NCBI GenBank assembly: GCA_014376985.1 | Contig: JACMQM010000298.1 | Location: 1-33,444 of the forward strand | From: Cytophagaceae bacterium | GTDB lineage: Bacteria; Bacteroidota; Bacteroidia; Cytophagales; Cytophagaceae | Direction of reading: 5' to 3' | Length of the DNA stretch: 33,444 nt | Shown: positions 18,003 to 26,683 of the stretch, one piece after another | How the letters are laid out: every line of letters begins with the position of its first letter | Position numbering within the stretch: position 1 is the first letter of the stretch | The notes under the pieces: model-generated | The model's database searches: none | What the model was told of the DNA's origin: nothing | What the model saw: the letters and a program-made list of their open reading frames with translations, nothing else | Translations under genes and position numbers: made by a program

Positions 18003-18045
18003 AAACCACTTGTCGTGCCTCCTCGCTCGCACCTTGTTCCAAGCC

Positions 18046-18843
18046 TTACAAACCTTCGTTCTGAGCGATAAGTTCCGCCAGGTCATAGACCTTGATCGTG
18101 CTCTCTTTTTCTTTATTCTTCACGCCATCTGTCAACATGGTCATGCAGAAGGGGCAAGCAGCCGCTATAACCGTAGCGCCCGTTGCTATAGCTTCTTCCG
18201 TGCGCTCTACGTTGATGTCCTTCGTTCCTTTTTCAGGTTCTTTAAACATCTGGCCACCACCTGCTCCACAACATAAGCCTTTGGTTTTGCAGCGCTTCAT
18301 TTCCACCAGGTCTGCATCCAACACTTCCAATACTTTGCGGGGTGCTTCGTAAACGCCGTTGGCTCTGCCCAGGTAACAAGAATCGTGGTAAGTAATTTTT
18401 TGCCCTTTGAAACTGCCCGACTCTTTCATTTTAAGTTGGCCGGTGTCGATCAGTTCCTGAAGAAAAGTAGAATGATGCACCAGTTCATAATTTCCACCTA
18501 AGGAAGGGTATTCATTTTTCAAGGTATTGAAACAATGCGGACAAGTGGTAACGATACGCTTTACCCCATAGCCGTTCAACACCTGGATGTTAGACATGGC
18601 CTGCATTTGAAACAGAAACTCGTTGCCAGCCCTCTTTGCAGGATCTCCCGTACAGCTTTCTTCTGTGCCCAATACGGCATAAGAGATGTTTAAGTGGTTC
18701 AGGATTTTTACAAAAGAACGTGTTACAGACTTTACTCTCTCGTCGAAAGAACCTGCGCAGCCCACCCAAAACAACACATCGAATGATTTACCTTCAGCCA
18801 GCAACTCTGCTGCTAGTGGCACTTTATTTAGTTCTGACATCAT
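18046..18843 (-). CDS. Cysteine-rich (CCG) domain Fe-S protein, HdrB-like
   Basis: CPHCFNTLKNEYPSLGG, CYLGRANGVYEAPR and CCGAGGGQMFKEPE cysteine motifs. The track ORF runs to 18930 but the likely start is M(M)SELNK at 18840/18843, next to the upstream gene's stop. Confidence 0.87.
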   Translation of the reverse strand: MMSELNKVPLAAELLAEGKSFDVLFWVGCAGSFDERVKSVTRSFVKILNHLNISYAVLGTEESCTGDPAKRAGNEFLFQMQAMSNIQVLNGYGVKRIVTTCPHCFNTLKNEYPSLGGNYELVHHSTFLQELIDTGQLKMKESGSFKGQKITYHDSCYLGRANGVYEAPRKVLEVLDADLVEMKRCKTKGLCCGAGGGQMFKEPEKGTKDINVERTEEAIATGATVIAAACPFCMTMLTDGVKNKEKESTIKVYDLAELIAQNEGL

Positions 18844-18844
18844 A

Positions 18845-20161
18845 CTATAATTTATCGGCCCAATTGAATCGGTCTGCAGGAGAAAACTTCCACGGCGCCT
18901 GATTATTTTCAATGTTAGAGAACATCGCATTCCATGAACCCGGTGCCTTTGATTCTTCCATCACTCTGTAGCGTCTCATCTGTACGATGATTTCCACCGG
19001 ACTGATCTGCACCGGACAAGCTTCTACACAAGCATTGCAAGTGGTACAAGCCAGAATTTCTTCATCGCTGATGTAATCAAACAATGACTTGTTGTCTTGA
19101 TGGTCAGCACCGTGTTGGCGGATATTATTCCCTACTTCTTCCAATCTGTCACGAGTATCCATCATAATTTTACGCGGCGACAAAAGTTTGCCAGTGATAT
19201 TAGCGGGACATTGCTCTGTACAACGACCGCATTCCGTGCAACTATAAGCGTCCATCAAATTTTTCCAAGTCAGGTCCTGTACGTCTTTGGCTCCAAAGCG
19301 CATCGGTGCTGCTGGATCTGTGGGCGTATTGTCTGTCGGCGTCAAGCCCAGCATCAGTTGTACCTCTTTAGTCACAGATGCCATGTTATCTATCTCTCCC
19401 TGAGGAATCAAACGAGCATAATAGGTATTGAGGAAAGCAAAGAAAATATGTAGGTGCTTAGAGTTATAAAAGACATAATTGGCAAAGATCATCACACCAA
19501 TAATGTGGATCCACCAGGCAGAACGCTCCAAAACCAACAAAGAAGAAGCAGAAAGTCCTGAAAATAAGGGCATCAATAATCCACTGAAAGCAAAACTGCC
19601 CGTGGCTTTGTAATGTTCATTTTGACCTTGCAGTAATTGATCGCTGGCATTCATAGTTAAGAAAGCCATCATCAGCACAATTTCTATGATCAGGATCAGG
19701 TTGGCATCCAGTGTGGGCCATTTGGTCATTTCTTTTCCTGTAAATCTTTTCAAGTGAACCAAATTGCGTCGTACAAGGAAAATAGCGCAGGCAACGATGA
19801 CAGCGACAGCAAAAAACTCGAACACGTTGATGATGAACGTATAAAAGGATCCAAGGGGAGCAGCGAACAAACGGTGTGTTCCTAACAAACCGTCTAAAGC
19901 TATTTCCAGCATTTCGGCATTAACAATTAAAAAACCGAGGTAAACAAAGAGATGAAGGATAGCCGGCAAAGGCTTTTTAAACATCTTTCTTTGACCCAGC
20001 GCAGTCAAGGTCATATTGACCCAACGATCAGGTATAGAAGAACTTGGCTCGTAAGATTTGCCTAAAAGAATGTTAAAGCGGATCCTGCTGATACTTCTTA
20101 AAATACAGTAACCTGCCAAGGCCAGGAGTACAGCAAAAATGAGTTGAGGAACTATATGCAT
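18845..20161 (-). CDS. Membrane-anchored 4Fe-4S protein, HdrC-like with NarI-like transmembrane domain
   Basis: Two CxxCxxCxxxCP clusters (CTECGRCTEQCP, CTTCNACVEACP) after about 6 TM helices; adjacent to the HdrB-like gene. Confidence 0.88.
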   Translation of the reverse strand: MHIVPQLIFAVLLALAGYCILRSISRIRFNILLGKSYEPSSSIPDRWVNMTLTALGQRKMFKKPLPAILHLFVYLGFLIVNAEMLEIALDGLLGTHRLFAAPLGSFYTFIINVFEFFAVAVIVACAIFLVRRNLVHLKRFTGKEMTKWPTLDANLILIIEIVLMMAFLTMNASDQLLQGQNEHYKATGSFAFSGLLMPLFSGLSASSLLVLERSAWWIHIIGVMIFANYVFYNSKHLHIFFAFLNTYYARLIPQGEIDNMASVTKEVQLMLGLTPTDNTPTDPAAPMRFGAKDVQDLTWKNLMDAYSCTECGRCTEQCPANITGKLLSPRKIMMDTRDRLEEVGNNIRQHGADHQDNKSLFDYISDEEILACTTCNACVEACPVQISPVEIIVQMRRYRVMEESKAPGSWNAMFSNIENNQAPWKFSPADRFNWADKL

Positions 20162-20213
20162 GGCTTTAATTTAATTTATTTCGCATTATTTTTTTTATAA
20201 ATGTAAATTTAAA

Positions 20214-20221
20214 TATCTTTG
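20214..20221 (+). promoter_or_regulatory. Bacteroidetes -7 box (TAnnTTTG) for tRNA-Phe
   Basis: TATCTTTG located 16 nt upstream of the tRNA 5' end. Confidence 0.55.
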
Positions 20222-20237
20222 CACACTCAAATGAGCT

Positions 20238-20310
20238 GGTGATGTAGCTCAGTCGGTAGAGCAAAGGACTGAAAATCCTTGTGTCGATGGTTCGATTCCA
20301 TTCATCACCA
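20238..20310 (+). tRNA. tRNA-Phe (GAA)
   Basis: Acceptor GGTGATG/CATCACC; D-arm GCTCAGTCGGTAGAGC; anticodon arm AAGGA-CTGAAAA-TCCTT; T-arm GATGG-TTCGATT-CCATT; discriminator A; CCA not encoded. Confidence 0.97.
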
Positions 20311-20315
20311 CCCTT

Positions 20316-20346
20316 AAGACCTACAGCTTTGCTGTGGGTCTTTTTG
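20316..20346 (+). terminator. Intrinsic terminator after tRNA-Phe
   Basis: AAGACCTACAGC-TTT-GCTGTGGGTCTT followed by a T-tract. Confidence 0.9.
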
Positions 20347-20564
20347 TTTATAGAGGGTTATAACGGGCAAAGACGAAGCAGGGTTGATTTTTTTGCAATG
20401 GAAATGTTTCTGCTCTTACCGCCTCATTCATTTGTAATACTATTATTTTTCACCAAATTTTTCTAACCTGATAATAGTTTTGGAGTAATTCATAATGATT
20501 CTGAATGCGATCGGGTAGCATAAAGATGCAACATTATAGATTTCATTATTAATGCATGTTGTTT

Positions 20565-20692
20565 GCGTTAGGGATTGAGCCATTGCCTGAGCTCTTTTTC
20601 TTTGATTTTCCAAATTGATTTTTCATTTGATTTGATTCAAAGAAAAAAGCGAGTGGCGAAAGCCCGGCCCGCCTTTTCGGCGGGAAACGTCC
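20565..20692 (+). repeat. Structured repeat family copy (unit B1)
   Basis: GCGTTAGGGATTGAGCCATTGCCTGAGCTC ... GCGAGTGGCGAAAGCCCGGCCCGCCTTTTCGGCGGGAAACGTCC. Confidence 0.92.
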
Positions 20693-20755
20693 AAAGCAAT
20701 TGAAGATTAGAATAGATAAATGAATGCTGATCTGAAGAGTTTAACTTAATCTTTT

Positions 20756-20838
20756 GGGCGTTCCCTTCGGTTCGGACTTTCGCCACTCGCTTTCGCCGAA
20801 AAGGCGGAGAGCTCAGACAATGGCTCAATCCCTAACGC
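20756..20838 (-). repeat. Structured repeat family copy (unit B2), inverted relative to B1
   Basis: GGGCGTTCCCTTCGGTTCGGACTTTCGCCACTCGC...GAGCTCAGACAATGGCTCAATCCCTAACGC. Confidence 0.92.
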
Positions 20839-20958
20839 GGATCTTCTGGACAAATAACAATCAGACTTGAATTTTATATTCCACTAAAAAGTGCTTATTT
20901 GCAGCTTAATGGAATGAAAGATTCAATCCAGTTTCCTTTCTTTCAATAGCATACGAAG

Positions 20959-21711
20959 ATGATTGACGGCAAAAAAATAGTAGTGGTAATGCCCGCTTAC
21001 AATGCGGAAAAAACCCTGGAACAAACATTCAAAGAAATTCCTTTCCATATTGTTGACGAAGTGATTCTCGTAGACGATCATTCCAGGGACAATACGGCTG
21101 ACAAAGCTCGTCAGGTAGGTGTACACAAAGTCATTCGTCATGACAACAATAAAGGATATGGTGGAAATCAAAAAACCTGCTACAAAGCAGCGCTGGAAGC
21201 TGGTGCGGATGTGGTAGTCATGCTTCACCCGGACTATCAATACACTCCTCTTTTGCTGGAGGCTATGGTGTATCCGATTGCACGTGGCTTATTTGATGTG
21301 ATGTTGGGATCGAGGATACTTGGCAAGGGTGCATTGAAAGGCGGCATGCCTATGTATAAATACATTGCCAATCGCTTTCTAACGTTGTTCCAGAACATCA
21401 TGATGGGACAAAAACTGGCGGAATACCATACAGGTTATAGAGCATTCAGCAAGCATGTGTTGGAAACACTACCGCTTGAAAACAACTCAGACGATTTTGT
21501 TTTCGACAATGAAATGTTGGGACAAATAACTTATGCAGGTATGCAAATAGGAGAAGTAACCTGCCCTACTAAATATTTTGAAGAAGCCAGCAGCATTAAT
21601 TTTAGTCGCAGCACAAAATATGGTTTTGGCGTATTGGGTGTTTCTATAGCTTACAGATTGCAGATTTGGGGATTGGGTAGCTACAAGATTTTCAAAGGCA
21701 TTAAAAGATAA
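20959..21711 (+). CDS. Family 2 glycosyltransferase (dolichol-phosphate-mannosyltransferase-like)
   Basis: [83 protein letters not shown]. Confidence 0.93.
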   Translation: MIDGKKIVVVMPAYNAEKTLEQTFKEIPFHIVDEVILVDDHSRDNTADKARQVGVHKVIRHDNNKGYGGNQKTCYKAALEAGADVVVMLHPDYQYTPLLLEAMVYPIARGLFDVMLGSRILGKGALKGGMPMYKYIANRFLTLFQNIMMGQKLAEYHTGYRAFSKHVLETLPLENNSDDFVFDNEMLGQITYAGMQIGEVTCPTKYFEEASSINFSRSTKYGFGVLGVSIAYRLQIWGLGSYKIFKGIKR

Positions 21712-21725
21712 TCACTCACAAAGTG

Positions 21726-21765
21726 AAAATAAAAAAGGCGATTATTCAATCGCCTTTTTTATTTT
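21726..21765. terminator. Bidirectional terminator between the convergent GT2 and lipocalin genes
   Basis: Perfect 18-bp stem AAAATAAAAAAGGCGATT / AATCGCCTTTTTTATTTT with ATTC loop. Confidence 0.9.
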
Positions 21766-21774
21766 ATAGGATTG

Positions 21775-22290
21775 CTAAAAGTCAAATTGAAAAAACAAGT
21801 CATCCGTTTGATAACCTCTGTTTTTACAACGTTCCACAATTTGCATGTATAATATTTTATCCATGCTCGGTTTACGACTCATGATAAATAAATATTTTTT
21901 CTTTGGATGACCAACGACCATATAGGAATAATCTTCTGCTAACTCAACAATCCAATAATCTATTTTAAACGGCCATACAAACTGTGCTTTCATTTCTGCA
22001 TTGCCTGTACCTTCTACCTGAAATAATTTTGATCGAATGTCACAGTTTTCTGATTTGTCCTTTTTTACTTTCTTGTAAGTCGTGTATACGTCGAAATAAC
22101 CTTTAGAATTCCAGGTATAGGTCTCATCTGTTTCTCTCCATTTTTTATCCAGTGCCGTAGGGATGGAGGATAAGGAGTACCATTTTCCTTCAAATTTCTT
22201 AAGGTCTACTTGAGCGACCGGTTTATTCATCTGTGCATGGGACATAAAGGCGTGTGTTAAAAAGAATAAGAGAACGAGGACTTTCTTCAT
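21775..22290 (-). CDS. Lipocalin family protein (Blc-like)
   Basis: Signal peptide then VDLKKFEGKWYSLSSIPTALDKKW (lipocalin GxW), YSYMVVGHPKKKYLFIMSRKPSM. Confidence 0.85.
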   Translation of the reverse strand: MKKVLVLLFFLTHAFMSHAQMNKPVAQVDLKKFEGKWYSLSSIPTALDKKWRETDETYTWNSKGYFDVYTTYKKVKKDKSENCDIRSKLFQVEGTGNAEMKAQFVWPFKIDYWIVELAEDYSYMVVGHPKKKYLFIMSRKPSMDKILYMQIVERCKNRGYQTDDLFFQFDF

Positions 22291-22755
22291 ACTCGAAGTT
22301 TAGCAAAATTGATGCACGTTACATCTATACAACAAGATACGCTCTATATTGTTCTTTTAACGAGCAAAATCAACAAACTCCTGCCATCTGTAGACCCAAT
22401 GAAGTTATTTGAGTATGTTCCCAATTGCACAAAGTGAGTACTTTGTATACAAAAAATCACAAGCACTTATCCCGTTACATGCACTTTGAAATCACAACAT
22501 TTATCGGATACTTTCTCCTAACACATGGTCACACTATATAACCGGGAGAGATTTTATTTTCAGCATTAAAGCCAATCAGACAAAGATTTTTTAGCTTCCA
22601 AGCCACGCGGTCAAATCTGTTTACTTTTATGGTAAACTGTACCTAATCTGTAAGCGAAAAAAATAGCACAGATGACAAGACAAAACTATTCTTCTTCATA
22701 ACTAATGTAACTATAATGATTCTACGCTAAAATTTGGTTTAACCTTCGCCCTGTT

Positions 22756-22882
22756 GCGTTAGGGACTGAGCCATTGTCTGAGCTCTTTTTCTTTGACCTT
22801 TCCAATTGATTATATTTGTCGTTTGAATCAAAGAAAAAAGCGAGTGGCGAAAGCCGGCCCGCCTTTTACGGCGGGGAACGCC
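22756..22882 (+). repeat. Structured repeat family copy (solo unit C)
   Basis: GCGTTAGGGACTGAGCCATTGTCTGAGCTC ... AGCGAGTGGCGAAAGCCGGCCCGCCTTTTACGGCGGGGAACGCC. Confidence 0.92.
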
Positions 22883-22992
22883 AAGATTAGGCTGACGTTA
22901 AATAGTGACTAATTCAATACTCATCAAACTAAACTTGTCTTGGCAAAATCAAAAAACTTAATGCTTAATTTAAAGAAGAGTACTTATAATAA

Positions 22993-23026
22993 AAAGCCCG
23001 AATGAAATAACGATCATCCGGGCTTT
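22993..23026 (-). terminator. Intrinsic terminator downstream of the pseudouridine synthase gene
   Basis: AAAGCCCG (22993-23000) / CGGGCTTT (23019-23026); T-tract on the minus strand. Confidence 0.75.
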
Positions 23027-23046
23027 GCATTTCTTCCTTCAATTTT

Positions 23047-25047
23047 CTATTCTAAATATTTCAATCGATTTATTTCCTGTACAGAAAGGAAACGCCACTT
23101 GCCCCTTGACAAATCTTTCTTCGTTAAACCGGCATATGCTACACGATCTAACTTCTCTACTGTATAACCTAGTTCTTCAAAGATACGACGCACGATGCGG
23201 TTACGTCCTTCGTGTATTTCTATACCTAATATTTTACGGGTATGATCGGTCACGGCCAAGTCGTCTACTTTTACAGGACCATCAAACAAACGCAGTTTAC
23301 CGCTTTTGATCATTTCAAAATCTTTCTCTGCGATCGGTTTGTCCAATTCTACCAGGTAGATTTTTTTAATGTTACTGGAAGGATGTGTCAACTTCTGAGA
23401 CAAGTCTCCGTCGTTGGTAAACAACAACAAACCAGTCGTGTTTCTGTCTAATCTTCCTACAGGCACGATGCGTTCTTTACAAGCGTTCGCCACAAGCGCC
23501 ATTACTGTTCTGCGTTCTTGAGGATCGTCTGTAGTGGTGATGAAATCTTTCGGCTTGTTCAGCAATACATAAACAGGTTTTTCCGGAGAGATGATTTTAC
23601 TTCCGTACTTCACAGAATCACCAGGCAATACTTTCGTACCCAACTCAGTTACCACTTTACCGTTTACTTTTACCAAACCTTCCTGAATGAACTGATCTGC
23701 TTCTCTTCTGGAGGCAATACCCGCATTAGACAAGTAACGGTTAAGCCGTATGCCATCTTCCGCTGCCGGTTCGTCTTTACTTCTGGCTTTCTTCACATTC
23801 AGTTCACGGTGGTGACTGTCTGTTTTCTCTTGTTCCTTGCTAAATTTAATATCGATAAAATCTTTGTCCACCTTGCGACGTACCAAAGACTTCTCCGCAC
23901 GCTTCGTCATTTTGACATCGTCTTTTTTCACAGCAGCTTTTTTCGGCTGACGCTTGCGGGCATTGATTTCATCTTCTACAGAGCGAGTGCTCGTTCTACC
24001 GAAGAATTCATCTTCATTAAAACGTGGATTAGTTTTCTCTTCCGAATCGTCTGTTTTCTTTCCTCTTCCAAAACTCTTCGGTGCTCTTTCCGGCTTATCG
24101 CCAAAAGAAGATTTTCTTTTATCGGAAAAACTTTCATTCCCTTCTTTTTTGAAACCACCTGTTCTGCCGGCACCGCCGCGAGGTCCTGATGAGGCTCTTT
24201 CTGATCCAGCGGATGATCTGCTGCTTCTTTCAGATGAACCCTCTTCTTTCTTAAAGCCGCCTGTTCTTCCAGCGCCGCCACGAGGTCCTGATGAAGCTTT
24301 TTCGCTTCTGCCTGTTCCTGATGATGATCTGCTACTTCTTTCAGATGAACCTTCTTCTTTCTTAAAACCACCTGTTCTACCAGCGCCGCCACGAGGTCCT
24401 GAAGAAGCTCGTTCGCTTCTGCCTGATCCTGCTGATGATCTGCTGCTTCTTTCGGATGAACCTTCTTCCTTTTTAAAGCCACCGGTTCTACCTGCACCAC
24501 CGCGCGGTCCTGAAGAGGTGCTGCCACCTCTTTCAGATCCTGCAGAAGATCTGTTTCTATCCGATGGACCATCCTTCTTGAAGCCACCACGTGCACCTCC
24601 TGAAGAAGGTTTTTCACTTCTTCCCGATGAAGCACTTCTTCCTCTGTCAAACGAATCGCCATCAGAAGTTTTATTCTTTGTGCGAGGCCCTGAAGAAGGC
24701 TTGTCATTTTTAGTAAAACCTGCTGTAGAAGAATTTCTACTCTTGTCTCCAAAACCACCGGCGCTTCTCTTTTTAAAGTTCGCGTCCGAAATAGATTTCT
24801 TTTCTTCACGGCTAAATTCGCCTGCTGCAGGACGTGCGCTTCGTCCTCCTGATTTAGCTCCTCCTCTTGATCCTCCCGCAGGACGATCTTCTTTGCTGCC
24901 CGCAGATCTCCCAGCACGGCCTTTGCCGGATGACTTATCAAAAGCAAAAGCAGGCTTAGATTTTCCAGAGCCTGCTTTGCCGCGTGATGTATTGGAGGAA
25001 GACCTACTGTTGCTCCCCTTCTTCTTGTTGTCCATTTGTTTCTTCAT
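23047..25047 (-). CDS. RluB/RsuA-family rRNA pseudouridine synthase with a roughly 430-aa low-complexity R/G/S/K-rich N-terminal extension
   Basis: S4 domain (IRLNRYLSNAGIASRREADQFIQEGLVKVNG) and catalytic motif (PVGRLDRNTTGLLLFTNDG) in the C-terminal third. Start could be 25047 or 25035. Confidence 0.92.
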   Translation of the reverse strand: MKKQMDNKKKGSNSRSSSNTSRGKAGSGKSKPAFAFDKSSGKGRAGRSAGSKEDRPAGGSRGGAKSGGRSARPAAGEFSREEKKSISDANFKKRSAGGFGDKSRNSSTAGFTKNDKPSSGPRTKNKTSDGDSFDRGRSASSGRSEKPSSGGARGGFKKDGPSDRNRSSAGSERGGSTSSGPRGGAGRTGGFKKEEGSSERSSRSSAGSGRSERASSGPRGGAGRTGGFKKEEGSSERSSRSSSGTGRSEKASSGPRGGAGRTGGFKKEEGSSERSSRSSAGSERASSGPRGGAGRTGGFKKEGNESFSDKRKSSFGDKPERAPKSFGRGKKTDDSEEKTNPRFNEDEFFGRTSTRSVEDEINARKRQPKKAAVKKDDVKMTKRAEKSLVRRKVDKDFIDIKFSKEQEKTDSHHRELNVKKARSKDEPAAEDGIRLNRYLSNAGIASRREADQFIQEGLVKVNGKVVTELGTKVLPGDSVKYGSKIISPEKPVYVLLNKPKDFITTTDDPQERRTVMALVANACKERIVPVGRLDRNTTGLLLFTNDGDLSQKLTHPSSNIKKIYLVELDKPIAEKDFEMIKSGKLRLFDGPVKVDDLAVTDHTRKILGIEIHEGRNRIVRRIFEELGYTVEKLDRVAYAGLTKKDLSRGKWRFLSVQEINRLKYLE
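24142..24516 (-). repeat. In-frame tandem repeat array (four units, about 37 aa / 111 bp) in the pseudouridine synthase extension
   Basis: Units start at residues 178, 215, 252 and 286: SSGPRGGAGRTGGFKKEEGSSERSSRSS(A/S)G(S/T)GRSE(R/K)A; the third is shortened by 3 aa and the fourth diverges after KKEG. Confidence 0.9.
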
Positions 25048-25813
25048 CTAAATTATTATCCTCCCCACTTTCTCCCTCACTTTTTTCTTCTTCTTCTTTG
25101 CGTGCTTCTTGTTCAAATCGAATCACGTCTTGCAAGTCCAATTGCTTTCCCGCTTCAATTTCCATAGCCGTCAATGCCGCACCGGCCTGTGCCTGTGCGC
25201 CCGGATCGTTTTCTCCTTCTGTCAAACCAAATTGCGCATAATCGTTGAAGTTCGGGTCCAATTCTGTTCCGATCGTATTTTCAAGTGTAGCAAAATCTTT
25301 TGGACTAGGCAGTTCTACTAAACTGTTCAAGCCAAAATACTCCATGAATTTTTTGCTGGTACCATACAACAAAGGTCTGCCGACACCGTCTGACTTTCCT
25401 TTGATCTCAACCAATTCTTTTTCCAGCAACTTCTGAACGGCGTAATCACAATTCACACCACGGATATCTTCTACTTGTCCTTTGGTGATCGGTTGTTTGT
25501 AGGCTATGATCGCCATGACTTCCAAAGCAGAAGTAGACAATCTTTTCTTAGATTTTTGTTTTAGGAAAATACCTAAGCTGGTTTGGTAAGCAGGCTTCGT
25601 CAAAAACTGATAGCCTCCAGCGATTCTAAATACCTGAAACGGATAATTATCAGACATGTACTTTTCTAACAAAGAATCCAATGCGGCTTCAATGTCTTCA
25701 ATCTGCACTTCTGCCTCAAACATTTCAGACATTACTAATCTGATCTCCTCTGCCTTTACAGGCTCGGTAGCACAGAATACGATGCTTTCAACATGGTTTT
25801 GAAGAAAATCCAT
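25004..25813 (-). CDS. scpB: SMC-Scp complex subunit ScpB
   Basis: STSALEVMAIIAYKQPITKGQVEDIRGVNCDYAVQKLLEKELVEIKGKSDGVGRPLLYGTSKKFMEYFGLNSL is diagnostic; acidic C-terminal tail. Confidence 0.96.
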   Translation of the reverse strand: MDFLQNHVESIVFCATEPVKAEEIRLVMSEMFEAEVQIEDIEAALDSLLEKYMSDNYPFQVFRIAGGYQFLTKPAYQTSLGIFLKQKSKKRLSTSALEVMAIIAYKQPITKGQVEDIRGVNCDYAVQKLLEKELVEIKGKSDGVGRPLLYGTSKKFMEYFGLNSLVELPSPKDFATLENTIGTELDPNFNDYAQFGLTEGENDPGAQAQAGAALTAMEIEAGKQLDLQDVIRFEQEARKEEEEKSEGESGEDNNLDEETNGQQEEGEQQ

Positions 25814-26556
25814 TACTTACGGTTCAATTTAGCTTCGATGGAATGCTGGGTATGTGGCACGGCACGCAAACGCTCTTTAGGAATCAATTTTCCGGTTTCG
25901 ATACACACGCCATATGTTCCGTTTTTAATACGGATCACAGCGAATTCTAATTGCTGAATAAATTTCATTTGTCTTGCAGCCAACTGACTGAAGCTTTCTT
26001 TTTCCAACGTGTCTGCTCCGTCTTCCAATAACTTTAAATTACTGTTAGAGTTATCAGAACTCTCGTCGTTCTTTCTGCTCAAAGATTCTTTGATGTAAAC
26101 CAATTCTTTCTTTGCTCTTTCAAGTTTTTCAAGGATCAATGCTTCAAACTCTTTCAATTCTTCTTCAGAATACTTGGTGCGTGTATCCTCCGGTCCGTTG
26201 GTGTTGTTCTTAGGTTGCATAATAGCTTGTGGTTTAACCTTTTTGCTGTTTAATTCTAAAACCTGTGGAGAGGTTTCTTTTATGACTACTTTTTTTATCG
26301 GTGGTTTTGCTTTCGCTACAACTTTTTTAGGAGCTGCTGCTGCTTTTTTAACGACTGCTTTTTTTGCCGTGACTTTCTTCACTGCTGTTTTTTTTGCAGG
26401 GGCTTTTTTAGCTGCTGTTTTCTTTGCAGCAAGTTTAGCTTTTGGCTTCACTGTTTTTGCTGACTTTTTTGCTGCAGTTTTTTTTACCGCCGCTTTCTTT
26501 TTTACAACTGCCTTTTTTACAGCTGTTTTCTTTTGTACTTTTTTAACCTTCGCCAT
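25813..26556 (-). CDS. DksA/TraR-like protein with a histone H1-like Lys/Ala-rich N-terminal tail
   Basis: MAKVKKVQKKTAVKKAVVKKKAAVKKTAAKK... followed by a DksA-like coiled coil and GTYGVCIETGKLIPKERLRAVPHTQHSIEAK. The track ORF extends to 26952; composition and MAKVKK point to 26556. TAATG stop/start overlap with scpB. Confidence 0.87.
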   Translation of the reverse strand: MAKVKKVQKKTAVKKAVVKKKAAVKKTAAKKSAKTVKPKAKLAAKKTAAKKAPAKKTAVKKVTAKKAVVKKAAAAPKKVVAKAKPPIKKVVIKETSPQVLELNSKKVKPQAIMQPKNNTNGPEDTRTKYSEEELKEFEALILEKLERAKKELVYIKESLSRKNDESSDNSNSNLKLLEDGADTLEKESFSQLAARQMKFIQQLEFAVIRIKNGTYGVCIETGKLIPKERLRAVPHTQHSIEAKLNRK

Positions 26557-26683
26557 AAAAAATAATGAATGAACCCCCGTATTTTCTTCTACCTTACCGG
26601 CAATTATTTGTCTGCAAAGGTAATAAATAAAAGATTCAAGTCCTTGTAATTTTACACCTGAAGTGTGAATTTTCCACACGAAA

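Noticed and set aside
17878-18276. 132-aa plus-strand ORF spanning the divergent repeat
   Set aside because: Runs through the repeat element and antisense to the HdrB-like gene; no domain recognised.
18845-20161. HdrBC-like pair as evidence of methanogen-type heterodisulfide metabolism
   Set aside because: CCG-domain and NarI-like 4Fe-4S protein pairs are widespread electron carriers in Bacteroidetes; no HdrA or methanogenesis context here.
20637-20828. 63-aa ORF MSHCLSSPPFRRKRVAKVRTEGNAQ...
   Set aside because: Entirely within the B1/B2 inverted repeat pair; translation of repeat sequence only.
23976-24947. 323-aa minus-strand ORF in a second frame of the same region
   Set aside because: Low-complexity frame-shifted reading of the same tandem repeats with no domain or plausible start context; treated as an artefact of repeats.
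23954-25051. 365-aa plus-strand ORF antisense to the pseudouridine synthase extension
   Set aside because: Its Pro/Leu/Ser-rich sequence (FLKPPVLPAPPRGPDEA repeats) is the mirror of the R/G/S codon repeats on the minus strand. It has no recognisable domain, and long open antisense frames are expected from the biased repeat composition.
26174-26572. 132-aa plus-strand ORF rich in Phe/Ala
   Set aside because: Antisense of the AKK/VKK tail of the DksA-like protein; hydrophobic composition is a by-product of the reverse complement of Lys/Ala codons.
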